Shown here: piece by piece, positions 27,204 through 35,964 of the stretch
Layout: every line of letters starts with the position of its first letter
How positions within the stretch are numbered: position 1 is the stretch's first letter
Source of the DNA: Brevinematales bacterium
Lineage (GTDB): Bacteria > Spirochaetota > Brevinematia > Brevinematales > Thermospiraceae
DNA: 52,975 nt
NCBI GenBank assembly: GCA_013177995.1
Contig: JABLXN010000017.1
Span: 1-52,975, forward strand
Direction of reading: 5' to 3'
Position numbers and translations under genes: made by a program
The notes under the pieces: generated by a model
Databases searched by the model: none
What the model saw: the letters and a program-made list of their open reading frames with translations, nothing else
What the model was told of the DNA's origin: nothing

Positions 27204-27741
27204 TGAGGCTTTGCTCCGATTTTATCCTCGCGATAACATCGGCGGTGATATCCACCGTTCTATCGTAGAAAAGCAGTCCAGCTGTTTCTTTGGTCAGAAT
27301 AAGGGTGTATCGTTTTTCATTGCCAATTTTCTGAACGACAACAAGAATCTTATTGTAGATGGTACGGGTGAGTTCGTTACGAAGGGCATCAAGACTCTTG
27401 TTGGCTTCAATCGTAAATTCAGCCAATTCTTGTTTTTTGCTGTCAATTTCAATCTCACGTCGGGTTCTTTCTTCTGCCGAGAGAGAGGTATAGAGCCTTT
27501 TGTATTCTTCTTCAAGGGCAGCAATAGCCTTTTTTCTTTCCTGTATCTGGGCATCATATTCCTGCCGTTTTTTGGAGAGTTCCTGTCGAATATCTTCATA
27601 ACCAGGATAGGACTGGAGAACACGATCAAAGTCCACGACAGCCACCTTGACTAATTTAAGAGCAGCGGCACTCTGCGACCAGAGCGTTATGGTATTCCCC
27701 ATAAGAAGCATGGCCACCATATACCAGAACCATTTTTTCAT
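27190..27741 (-). CDS. Periplasmic chaperone Skp/OmpH family
   Basis: Skp-like chaperones hold unfolded outer-membrane proteins on their way to BamA. The ATG at 27741, behind AAGGAGG, gives 183 residues starting MKKWFWYMVAMLLMG, a signal peptide; the longer frame upstream overlaps bamA and lacks a ribosome site. The mature part has the typical VAVVDFDRVLQSYP start, a long charged coiled coil (about residues 60-130) and a beta-strand return, YTLILTKETAGLLFYD. Its position directly behind bamA supports the assignment. Confidence 0.9.
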   Translation of the reverse strand: MKKWFWYMVAMLLMGNTITLWSQSAAALKLVKVAVVDFDRVLQSYPGYEDIRQELSKKRQEYDAQIQERKKAIAALEEEYKRLYTSLSAEERTRREIEIDSKKQELAEFTIEANKSLDALRNELTRTIYNKILVVVQKIGNEKRYTLILTKETAGLLFYDRTVDITADVIARIKSEQSLNERN

Positions 27742-27752
27742 CTCTAACCTCC

Positions 27753-30182
27753 TTAAAACATTCCTTGAATAGAAAGAACAAACTGCCAATCACTGAAGAG
27801 GTCATCTGTTCTCTCAAGTCTAAAACGGCTTTCTACAGGATCATAGTATCCCCGTCGCACTAAATAAAAGCGAAGAGGAAATCCCGGGATATTAAAGCGA
27901 ATACCTGGACCAAAACTGAACATGGTCCCTTCAGGGTTCAAAGGAGCTATTCCATTGTATGTCGGCCAGAGATTACCAACATCAAGAATAAACGCTCCCC
28001 AGATCCATATCTGATAAATCTGATAACGAAGTTCAAAACTCTGATAAAGTTTTGACTCTCCTCCACGAACAAGTCCCATCCAACCGCGAAGTTCCCAGAT
28101 ACCATCATACCGCAGGATCTCTGAAGAGGAGTACTCGGTTTTTCCATTCATGATTTGAGGAAGCAAAAACTCGGTGGAAATGTTGTAGGCAAGCACAATC
28201 TTCCATATAGGGTTGAAATAGGTACTGAAGAATGTTTTGGTCTTGATAAAATGACTTTCTCCCCCAAGCCATCCTCCATATGAGGTGAGTGTTGCCTGGA
28301 AGACACTCCCACGAGTGGGTTCAAAGGGATTGTCGGTAGAATTTCTGGTAGCGGTGATGCCAAAATAGTTTTTGAAACACCATCCTTTGTTGAGATCATC
28401 TAAAAGTCCTGTATTATTGGTCCAGACGCTGCCGTATATCAGAGGATTCTGGAAATTGGCACCAGTGTCTTGATAAAATGAAGTTCCCAAAGAAATACTT
28501 CCATTCCAGTAGATCCCGAATCGTCTCCCGACGTTCACCCCTATATTGAAGCTGTCTCTATAGTAGTATTTGTCATTGGTGAGTGTAGTAAAGCTATTAC
28601 TGGGATTGTCTCGATAGTTGAAATCGGAACCGTCAATGATGCCATCATTGTTGTCATCGGTAGGAATATTCTTGAACCAGTTTCGACTATAACCCACACT
28701 AAATCCTGCTGAAATTGGCTGATCAAAGAGATAAGGTTCCTGAAACCCAAAGGTAATGGACTGACTATTCTGGGCCCATTCACCGCGGGCAGTTACCGTA
28801 CGGCCAGTACCCAAGAAATTCTTTTCAGAGACCTGAAGATAGGCGGAAAAACCAGACTCAAACCCATAGGTGACACCTATGGTGAAAAGCCCTGTTCTTG
28901 TTTCTTCCACATCAACGTTGAGATTTACCAACCCCTCGGCTGAGCCAGGATAGGTGATAACCTGCACATCAGAGAAGTATTCCAATTGCATGAGCCTGTT
29001 TTTCGTCTGTTCGACCTTTCGGTTAATATACATTTCTCCTTCCTGGAAGATAATCTCTCGTTGAATCACCTTTGTTTTTGTTCTGGTATTGCCTGTGATG
29101 AGAATCTTTTCAATATGGGCTCGTTTTCCTTCATAAAGAAGGAGACGGCTATCAATCACATTGGTATTGGAACGCTTTTCGGGAATGAGGACGACATTTG
29201 CATAGAGGTACCCATTATCAGCGTACTTTGAGTAGATCGCGTATCTCCCCATCTCCATCTGGATGTAGTCGTACACATTTCCTTCCTTGAGGGTAATCAG
29301 CGAACGAAGTTCCTCTGTTTTGTAGATGGTATTATTTTCAATAGAGATGGTACCCGTATAATACTTTTCTCCTTCCTTGATATCAATTTCTACATAGATG
29401 GCCGGATGGTTGTCCTTACCAACATTGGTGATATACCATGTATGTTTGGTGATTTCGACATCAAAGTATCCCTTTTTCTTGTAAAGATACTGGATAAGCT
29501 GTTTATCCTGTTCGAATTCATCTTCTTTGAGAACACCGGAGATGATAAACCAGAATTTTTCCTTGGTTTTCATAGTATTTTTGATTTCACTGGTTTTGAT
29601 GGCCGAATTTCCTGTAATGAGGATTTTTTCCACCACAACCTTCTTTTTTGTATCCACCACAAAGGTAATATCATAGGCATTGGTTTTTTTGGCATCGTAA
29701 GACTCCTTTTTTGCCTCTATCGAGACATCCCGGAATCCTTCTTCGATATATTTCTGTTTCAAAATAGCTACAGACTCTGTAATCATAGATTCTGTGAAAT
29801 ATCCCTCTTCTTTGAGTGGGATAGCGCTTTTGAGGTCTTCGACACTCAGGCTTCCTGCATTTTTGAAGCGTATCCAGCGAAGATAGGGGTTTTCTTTCAC
29901 TTTGAAAATGAGACGATACCCATTGGTAAGTCTTTCCCTTTCCACACGAATATCCTGAATCTTCCCTGTTTGATAGAGAATCTTGATACTTTCATTCACT
30001 TTCTCGCTCGAAAAGGTATCCCCATTTTTCACAGGAAGAAGACTTCGCAGTTCTCTTGCCTGTATATTCTGGAGTCCCTGAAAGGTAATATCCTGAATAG
30101 TAGCAATTTCCTGACCAAAAACAAAGCCCACACACAAGAAACTGGTGAAAATGAAAAACTGCAAGAAAGGTTTACGATGCAT
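27753..30182 (-). CDS. bamA: Outer membrane protein assembly factor BamA
   Basis: BamA inserts beta-barrel proteins into the outer membrane. The 809-residue protein has a signal peptide ending near FVFGQ, five POTRA domains (about residues 25-425; each with repeats such as ITFQGLQNIQARELRSLL and ILITGNSAIKTSEIKNTM), and an Omp85 barrel ending in a phenylalanine (SIQGMF) as barrel proteins do. The barrel includes RGSVFQATLTSYGG and ELRGW segments. It lies between tamB and skp, an envelope-biogenesis operon; the start follows TAGGAG. Confidence 0.95.
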   Translation of the reverse strand: MHRKPFLQFFIFTSFLCVGFVFGQEIATIQDITFQGLQNIQARELRSLLPVKNGDTFSSEKVNESIKILYQTGKIQDIRVERERLTNGYRLIFKVKENPYLRWIRFKNAGSLSVEDLKSAIPLKEEGYFTESMITESVAILKQKYIEEGFRDVSIEAKKESYDAKKTNAYDITFVVDTKKKVVVEKILITGNSAIKTSEIKNTMKTKEKFWFIISGVLKEDEFEQDKQLIQYLYKKKGYFDVEITKHTWYITNVGKDNHPAIYVEIDIKEGEKYYTGTISIENNTIYKTEELRSLITLKEGNVYDYIQMEMGRYAIYSKYADNGYLYANVVLIPEKRSNTNVIDSRLLLYEGKRAHIEKILITGNTRTKTKVIQREIIFQEGEMYINRKVEQTKNRLMQLEYFSDVQVITYPGSAEGLVNLNVDVEETRTGLFTIGVTYGFESGFSAYLQVSEKNFLGTGRTVTARGEWAQNSQSITFGFQEPYLFDQPISAGFSVGYSRNWFKNIPTDDNNDGIIDGSDFNYRDNPSNSFTTLTNDKYYYRDSFNIGVNVGRRFGIYWNGSISLGTSFYQDTGANFQNPLIYGSVWTNNTGLLDDLNKGWCFKNYFGITATRNSTDNPFEPTRGSVFQATLTSYGGWLGGESHFIKTKTFFSTYFNPIWKIVLAYNISTEFLLPQIMNGKTEYSSSEILRYDGIWELRGWMGLVRGGESKLYQSFELRYQIYQIWIWGAFILDVGNLWPTYNGIAPLNPEGTMFSFGPGIRFNIPGFPLRFYLVRRGYYDPVESRFRLERTDDLFSDWQFVLSIQGMF

Positions 30183-30191
30183 GGCCTACTC

Positions 30192-33100
30192 CTAAAATCG
30201 TCTTTTATAGTTGATTTCGATTTTTTGTTCGTACTGGAGGGGTTGGGGAAGGAGAGGTTCTGTAAGTGGTTCATACGACCATCCCACTTCAAATCCCTCA
30301 AAGGAATAACTTACTCCCACACTGTATACTGGTCTAAGCCTCACGGTGTTGCTTTCCTCCATACCTTTGAGAGAAATATCTGCCTCAAGAAAGATATTGG
30401 GGAATATATATCTTCCCAAGGAGACCGAAGATCCTTCTAACAAGGTATTCCAGGAGAGATTGGAAACACTGCCCGTGAGATACTTCGCATAATTCTGGGC
30501 CAAGGCACTTCGGATCACAAACATATCAAGGCCCAGCTGTTGCCGGAGTCGTGCCGAAAGGGGAGAAAGCACAAGAACATCTTCTGCAAGGCCAGCTCCT
30601 GTCGAGAGAAGAGCCTGGGCTGTTTTTGGGGCTATATTGGTGTTGGTAGCCACCTGAGGTAAACCAAGATAGGCGATAATCTCCTCCTGTCGTCTCTCTG
30701 GAATAGAATAAAAATTTACCAGATTTATTTTAGGGAGTTTTCCTCTAAAGGTCAAATAAATATCAATATTTTCCTGAAAATCCCGGTATTTGTATTTTGA
30801 TTGCAATTCTACGGTAGGAAAAAAATCATTCTCAAAGGTAATACTTCCTTCTACAATTTGAAAGTTCTGTGTGAGGTATCGGAGATTTCCAGAAGCCACC
30901 AAGAGTTTCCCTGTGAGAAGTGGGTTACCGATATTTCCTTTTACTTTGAGAGAGGCTCCTGGTTCAAAGACGAAATCAAAAAGCTCACTCTGAACATTCA
31001 CTTTCTGGTCAAAGGAAAGGGTAAGGGTGAGCTGAACCGGCAAAGGAAAATCTTCTTTTTCCCTTTGCCATATATCCTGAAGACTTATCCAGAGACGTGA
31101 TTGACGAAGACGGAGGTTTCCACTGAGAGAGAGGCCATTTTGATTTCCTGTGAGGTTAAGTATTTCAGGTTGCACACTTCCTGTGAAAAGGGCACTTTGA
31201 AAACGAAACACATCAGTAGAACGCTGGCTTCCTAAAAGAAGAGAGAAGAAACCCTCCTGAAAGGGCTTGAAACCACCTTGAATCCAGAAAATTCCAGTGG
31301 AAGTAGTGAGCTTTTGTCTGGGGAGAACAATCTCCTCACCAGAGAAGGTCAGAGAAAGATACTGATTGGTTATTTTTGTGACAAGCCCGGGAAAAGAAAG
31401 AAAAAGGTCTTGAAGCTGAATATTTCCATCTAAAGAGGGAGAGGTTGGATTACCAGCAAGATCGATTTTTGCAAAAAAGGCACCAGAAAGGCGTATCTGT
31501 TGCCATTTATCCAGAAAAGAAAGGGTGCCTCGATGTTGACTTCGGAGATTGATGTTTTTTTCAGAGACTTCTCCCGAAATATTGCCGCTTAAGAAGGGCA
31601 AAAGATATTCTATCAAAAGGTTCTTGGTAGAGAGGTCATAAAAACCGTTGATACCATACAACTGTTTCTTGCTAAAGGTAATGAGAGAGTTCTTTATTAT
31701 TACTTCACCACTCAGCGCGGGTTGTTTCTTTTGGGTGAGAAGCCACTCGGGAATACGATAGGTGACCAAATAGGCATCATCTTTTCTCTCCAAGGAACCG
31801 ATGAGTGAGAGCTGGAATAAATGTTTTTCCTTTGAAGCAAGAAGAAAACTCCATCCCGCATTGGTAGTACTCAGGTCAACAAACCCATCACCCGTGATCT
31901 CCCATCCTCTCCCGTCAACAAAAATCTCTTTAGCTTCAATGCGTTTTCCCTCTTTCCGAAGGTTTCTTACCAGAAATATCGTGTTCTCGTCACTTATTTT
32001 TATCTGTCCCTCTCCATCAAAGGACAATCCTTCTCCTGTGAGTTTTCCTATTCCTTCTACAAAGAAAACACGCTTATCAGGAAGTCGAATGCCCGCTTTT
32101 TTGAGGTCTATAATGCTTTCCCATCGTTCTTTATCCCACCGAATGAGAAAACCTCCTCCACGAATGAAGCCTATACGTAGTTCTCCCCCTTCTGGTTTTG
32201 GAGAAAATTGCCCCTGGCCTATGAGGGTGTCTGCCTGAAGCCCAAGCCAGAAATTGTCAATAAAGAAGTTAGCCTCTTTTGTTCTGCCCTCCATACGAAG
32301 TTCGTAAGGCATACCTTCAATCAGCAAAAGAGAGGAGGTTTTGAGAAAAGAGATGGTATTTTTGTTCCAGGTAAGTATCCCCGAGCTTTGTAATACTGGT
32401 CTTTTGGATATTTTGAGAGGAAGAAGCGAAAGAGAAAGGTTTGAAATCTTCCATTCAAGTTCACCGTCAGTGAGATGATGAGAAAAGACAAGTTGAATAT
32501 TCTGACGAAGATTCAGTGATCCCTCTCCCTTTTCAGCAAGGGCATCCCAGGTATAGGACAACTGAATGGGAGATTGGCCTATGAACGGAAAACGGCCATC
32601 TCCGGCAAGGGAAACATATGTCCATCTCCGATTTGGATACGATGTTTCTATCGTGATATTTCCTCGAATATTTTCCTTGGAAAATGAGAGATTAGAGAGT
32701 TTTGTAATGGCATTGGTTGGAGATAACACCTCAATAGAATAGTCAGCCAAGGCTCGACAACTTCCTCCTGTGAGAAGCCGAAAACCCTCTATTTTTCCAT
32801 TGATTGAAATTTTGCCTTTTTCATCCATGAAAAAACGCCCTTTTGTAGCCAGGGTCATCTTGGCTAAATCAAAACCATCAAACCATATGGTGGTGGTAAG
32901 GGCTGTTCCTTCGATATTTCTTCCCTCAAAATTGACGGTAATATCCCTTCCAATAAATCCATCAAAACCTAAATTGCCACTTTCCTTTACAAAAGAAATA
33001 CCGTTGGTTTCTTTTTGAAAGCGAATCACCGTATTTCCAGCCCTTCCTCTGTTTACTCGAAGGTCTTCAATCTGAAGAAAACCGCCTCGGGAAGATGCCT

Positions 33101-34196
33101 GAAGAGAGGTCTTGCCACTCAGATAAAGAAAATTGGGGATGACCATCAATGATGTGCCATTTCCTTTGAGAGAAAAGCCTTGAGAAGAACATTGCCAGGT
33201 AAACGAAGCCTTTCCTCCTTTTTTGGCTGACATGGCTAACGTTCCACCTTCAGGGTTACAGAAGAGAGAAAGAAATTGTTGTTCTGGACCCTGAAGATGA
33301 AAAGAAAGGGAAGACTGAGCCTTTTTCCACGACGTTTCTAAGGTATATCTCCCTGGAGAGAAATAGTACTCAAAGATACCTTTTTCCTGAAGTTTTCCGT
33401 AGTTGAGAAAAAGCTGTTGAGAGTAGGCAAGACTTTTTTCCGCAAAGTTTACGATGAGACTTTCTCGGGTATTGGTTTGCGAAAGATGATGTTTACGGTA
33501 GAGAGAGAGGTCGGCAGAAAAATTCGTAAAAAGAGAAATGGGGATACCACCAACAGAAAGAGAGAGTTTTGTTTGAACGAGTGTTTCCCACCAGTGAGTT
33601 CCATACAGGTAAAGTTTGAGAGAACCCTTTCCATGGAGATATTCCATGGAATAAACGTCATTTACCTGAAACTCTCCATCATAGGCAGCTTCCCAGCCGA
33701 TGGGGTGGGGGCGAAACATAGCCTCGGAAAGGGAAAAGGTGGCAAAAAAGGTTTGCCAGAAAGAAAAGAGAAATTTACTCTTTTGCATAACAATTTTTGG
33801 GGACATTTTCTTAGAGGAGATATTTTGAGAAAAGGATTCCAGATAGGCCAGTAATTCATTGGGGGCTATCGTACCATCGGCCTCTTGAATAGTGATCTGA
33901 TAAATAGCCTCCATCCCATCCCAGAGAACACTGGGGAGGTAAAAGAATCTTACCTGTTTTATCGATACGCTATTGTGATTCCCAAAAGAGATGACGATAT
34001 CCTTGGCCCCCAGAAATCCAAAGGGAAGGTTATAGAGCCTTCCAATAGAAAGGGTGACACCGGGAAATTCTTTTTCAAAAGCCTTTTCTATGGTGCTTTT
34101 TTGACGATGAAGAAAAAAATCCCCTCCTACCATCAGGAGCACATAAAAAAGGAGAAAAAGGAGCACAGCTATAATGGATCGTTTCAGTGAAAACAT
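30192..34196 (-). CDS. tamB: TamB-like translocation and assembly protein
   Basis: TamB-type proteins bridge inner and outer membranes and are implicated in phospholipid transport and barrel-protein assembly. The 1334-residue product has one N-terminal helix (residues 8-26), a very long beta-rich region without recognisable catalytic motifs, and a C-terminal DUF490-like domain (from about residue 1090; LVASGNLRYLTQNFQIVEGSITFENDFFP and GRYIFPNIFLEADISLKG). It directly precedes bamA and no separate tamA is present, so BamA may be its outer-membrane partner. The ribosome site is weak and the start could be a little off. Confidence 0.88.
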   Translation of the reverse strand: MFSLKRSIIAVLLFLLFYVLLMVGGDFFLHRQKSTIEKAFEKEFPGVTLSIGRLYNLPFGFLGAKDIVISFGNHNSVSIKQVRFFYLPSVLWDGMEAIYQITIQEADGTIAPNELLAYLESFSQNISSKKMSPKIVMQKSKFLFSFWQTFFATFSLSEAMFRPHPIGWEAAYDGEFQVNDVYSMEYLHGKGSLKLYLYGTHWWETLVQTKLSLSVGGIPISLFTNFSADLSLYRKHHLSQTNTRESLIVNFAEKSLAYSQQLFLNYGKLQEKGIFEYYFSPGRYTLETSWKKAQSSLSFHLQGPEQQFLSLFCNPEGGTLAMSAKKGGKASFTWQCSSQGFSLKGNGTSLMVIPNFLYLSGKTSLQASSRGGFLQIEDLRVNRGRAGNTVIRFQKETNGISFVKESGNLGFDGFIGRDITVNFEGRNIEGTALTTTIWFDGFDLAKMTLATKGRFFMDEKGKISINGKIEGFRLLTGGSCRALADYSIEVLSPTNAITKLSNLSFSKENIRGNITIETSYPNRRWTYVSLAGDGRFPFIGQSPIQLSYTWDALAEKGEGSLNLRQNIQLVFSHHLTDGELEWKISNLSLSLLPLKISKRPVLQSSGILTWNKNTISFLKTSSLLLIEGMPYELRMEGRTKEANFFIDNFWLGLQADTLIGQGQFSPKPEGGELRIGFIRGGGFLIRWDKERWESIIDLKKAGIRLPDKRVFFVEGIGKLTGEGLSFDGEGQIKISDENTIFLVRNLRKEGKRIEAKEIFVDGRGWEITGDGFVDLSTTNAGWSFLLASKEKHLFQLSLIGSLERKDDAYLVTYRIPEWLLTQKKQPALSGEVIIKNSLITFSKKQLYGINGFYDLSTKNLLIEYLLPFLSGNISGEVSEKNINLRSQHRGTLSFLDKWQQIRLSGAFFAKIDLAGNPTSPSLDGNIQLQDLFLSFPGLVTKITNQYLSLTFSGEEIVLPRQKLTTSTGIFWIQGGFKPFQEGFFSLLLGSQRSTDVFRFQSALFTGSVQPEILNLTGNQNGLSLSGNLRLRQSRLWISLQDIWQREKEDFPLPVQLTLTLSFDQKVNVQSELFDFVFEPGASLKVKGNIGNPLLTGKLLVASGNLRYLTQNFQIVEGSITFENDFFPTVELQSKYKYRDFQENIDIYLTFRGKLPKINLVNFYSIPERRQEEIIAYLGLPQVATNTNIAPKTAQALLSTGAGLAEDVLVLSPLSARLRQQLGLDMFVIRSALAQNYAKYLTGSVSNLSWNTLLEGSSVSLGRYIFPNIFLEADISLKGMEESNTVRLRPVYSVGVSYSFEGFEVGWSYEPLTEPLLPQPLQYEQKIEINYKRRF

Positions 34197-34229
34197 AAAC
34201 TTTTTTGGTTACCCCTTTGATAGGAGAAC

Positions 34230-35765
34230 TTATTTCTTCTTTGTGGCCTGTTCATCAAGGAAGGATACTAAAGCCCCAATGGCATTTTTGATACCATTCT
34301 GGAGAGCTTGTTCTTCATTCAGGCCTGCTCCCTTTCCCTGGAGGGGTTTTCCTTCTTCTACCTTGTTGGCTACCAGATCAATCCAGCTATAAGAAAGATT
34401 TACCTCACTGACATAGAGACCACTGAGGGCATCCATCTTCACAATATCTCCCGCATTTCCTAACACGTTGCCGCTCATGAGGACATAGAGAAGACGACGA
34501 ATCTCTGGATAACGGGAACGAATATGATTGATGAGCGTTTCTTTGAGTTTCTTCTCGCTGGTAAAATCAAGGTCTGGCATTTCGATTTCTATGACGTTAA
34601 ACCCTTTACTGGCCAATTGAGAAGAGAGGCTGTCATTGGCAGCCTGATCAAAGAGATAAGACTCACTCTTTGTTCCCTGCTTTGTGGTGCGCAAAAGAAC
34701 CACAGCGGTGGGTTGAGCTTTGGTGCGAGGAGCTACTTTGAGTGAAAGTTCAATACGATTCTTTTTCTTCAGATTCAGGATCTGTTCTTCTAACTCTTTA
34801 TCAGCCGCAATGATGTTACTGTAGGCTGAGAAGGAGAAGGAAATAGTGATAGGAAGCGGATTCTTATTTCCAGGTTGAGAGACTTCGTAGGTGATGTTTC
34901 CTTCGTTATCGGTGGTTGTTCCCTTCTTGGCTACCAAGGTTCCCCCATCAGAGATGGCTTCAATCGGAATACCAGAGAGAGGAATCTTTTTTTCTGTGTC
35001 CTGGACTTTCACAACAATAAGATCACTGCCCCCTTCGCTATAGGCATAGGTGGGACTGGAAACCAACTGAAGAGAAAGTCGCTGGTAAACACTCAAAAGC
35101 TGGGTGCGAATCTCCTCATACACATCCTCGTTTTCAGCGGCTTTGCCACTGATGAGAAGACCCTGCCAAAGAGCTTCAAGAGCTGGCTGATAATAGCGCT
35201 GAGCTATGAGCGCTTGAGCATCAGAGAGATATTTTTTTGAAATAGTCCTTTGCTGTTCTACTAATTTTCGCTGGCGTTCTCTTTCGGCTTCCACCCATTT
35301 TTTAGGGAGTTTAATCAGGGTATACATGGTGTATGTGCCATTGTCGTATTTCTCATAGTAGATTTCTGAGACCTCAATACTGACATTGGCATTGCCTTTC
35401 CCTTCTATACTTTCTTCAATCTGTTGGGTGAGGGAAGAAACATTGTCTCCTTCTGTCCCTGTCGCCTTGTATGAGATTTTTCGGGTAACCCGAATACCAA
35501 TATAATCAACCAACTGGCGCGTAGCATCGGCAACAGCGGCTTTTTTGGCTGTTTGAAGTGAGGGTTGATTTTCTGCCCCTCCAACGAAATACACAAAGGT
35601 ATTATCAGGTTTTGGAGGGGTGAGAATCCAGGTGGGGGTTTGAGGGGCGGATTTCTCTACCAGCCGTGGGATAGAAGATGGTTTTGTCGTTGATCCACAC
35701 CCCAGAACACAAAGAAAAAGACAACCCATCGAAAGGAAAATAAGGATATGTTTATATCTCTTCAT
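34230..35765 (-). CDS. Lipoprotein with LPP20-like domain
   Basis: The 511-residue protein has a lipoprotein signal with lipobox LGC (Cys23). Residues 42-160 resemble the LPP20 fold seen in several bacterial surface lipoproteins (PTWILTPPKPDNTFVYFVGG, AKKAAVADATRQLVDYIG, YTMYTLIKLPKKWVEAERER). The middle looks Ig-like (LIVVKVQDTEKKIPLSGIPIEAISDGG...TTTDNEGNITYEVSQPG), and a C-terminal alpha/beta segment follows. It heads the tamB-bamA-skp operon, so a role in envelope assembly or surface structure is likely but unproven. The start follows CTGGAGG. Confidence 0.7.
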   Translation of the reverse strand: MKRYKHILIFLSMGCLFLCVLGCGSTTKPSSIPRLVEKSAPQTPTWILTPPKPDNTFVYFVGGAENQPSLQTAKKAAVADATRQLVDYIGIRVTRKISYKATGTEGDNVSSLTQQIEESIEGKGNANVSIEVSEIYYEKYDNGTYTMYTLIKLPKKWVEAERERQRKLVEQQRTISKKYLSDAQALIAQRYYQPALEALWQGLLISGKAAENEDVYEEIRTQLLSVYQRLSLQLVSSPTYAYSEGGSDLIVVKVQDTEKKIPLSGIPIEAISDGGTLVAKKGTTTDNEGNITYEVSQPGNKNPLPITISFSFSAYSNIIAADKELEEQILNLKKKNRIELSLKVAPRTKAQPTAVVLLRTTKQGTKSESYLFDQAANDSLSSQLASKGFNVIEIEMPDLDFTSEKKLKETLINHIRSRYPEIRRLLYVLMSGNVLGNAGDIVKMDALSGLYVSEVNLSYSWIDLVANKVEEGKPLQGKGAGLNEEQALQNGIKNAIGALVSFLDEQATKKK

Positions 35766-35793
35766 GGCATCCTCCAGGAAATATTCTCTTTAT

Positions 35794-35822
35794 ATTGTAT
35801 ACCCTTTTTCACAAAATATCAA
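35794..35822 (-). promoter_or_regulatory. Promoter of the envelope-biogenesis operon
   Basis: Read on the minus strand, TTGATA (35822-35817) and TACAAT (35799-35794) are 17 bp apart, 28 bp before the lipoprotein start. The divergent gyrB promoter lies about 75 bp away. Confidence 0.65.
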
Positions 35823-35897
35823 CTGAACAGGGGAAATTTTTTTCATCAGTTTTCTTGGTATGATTCCCCTTTTGAGAGAGCATTTTTTTGTAAGGGG

Positions 35898-35926
35898 TTG
35901 TATTTTTTTTCTTTTTGTGGTATAAT
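35898..35926 (+). promoter_or_regulatory. Promoter of the gyrB/parE-leuS operon
   Basis: TTGTAT (35898-35903) and a perfect TATAAT (35921-35926) are spaced by 17 bp, 38 bp before the start codon. Confidence 0.7.
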
Positions 35927-35964
35927 ATGCCAAGTGTTTTTTGGTTTTCACCAGGGGAGGAAGC

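Noticed and set aside
29406-30440. Open plus-strand frame of 344 codons opposite bamA and tamB
   Set aside because: It is antisense to two well-supported genes and spans their junction; Phe-rich composition is typical of a shadow frame.
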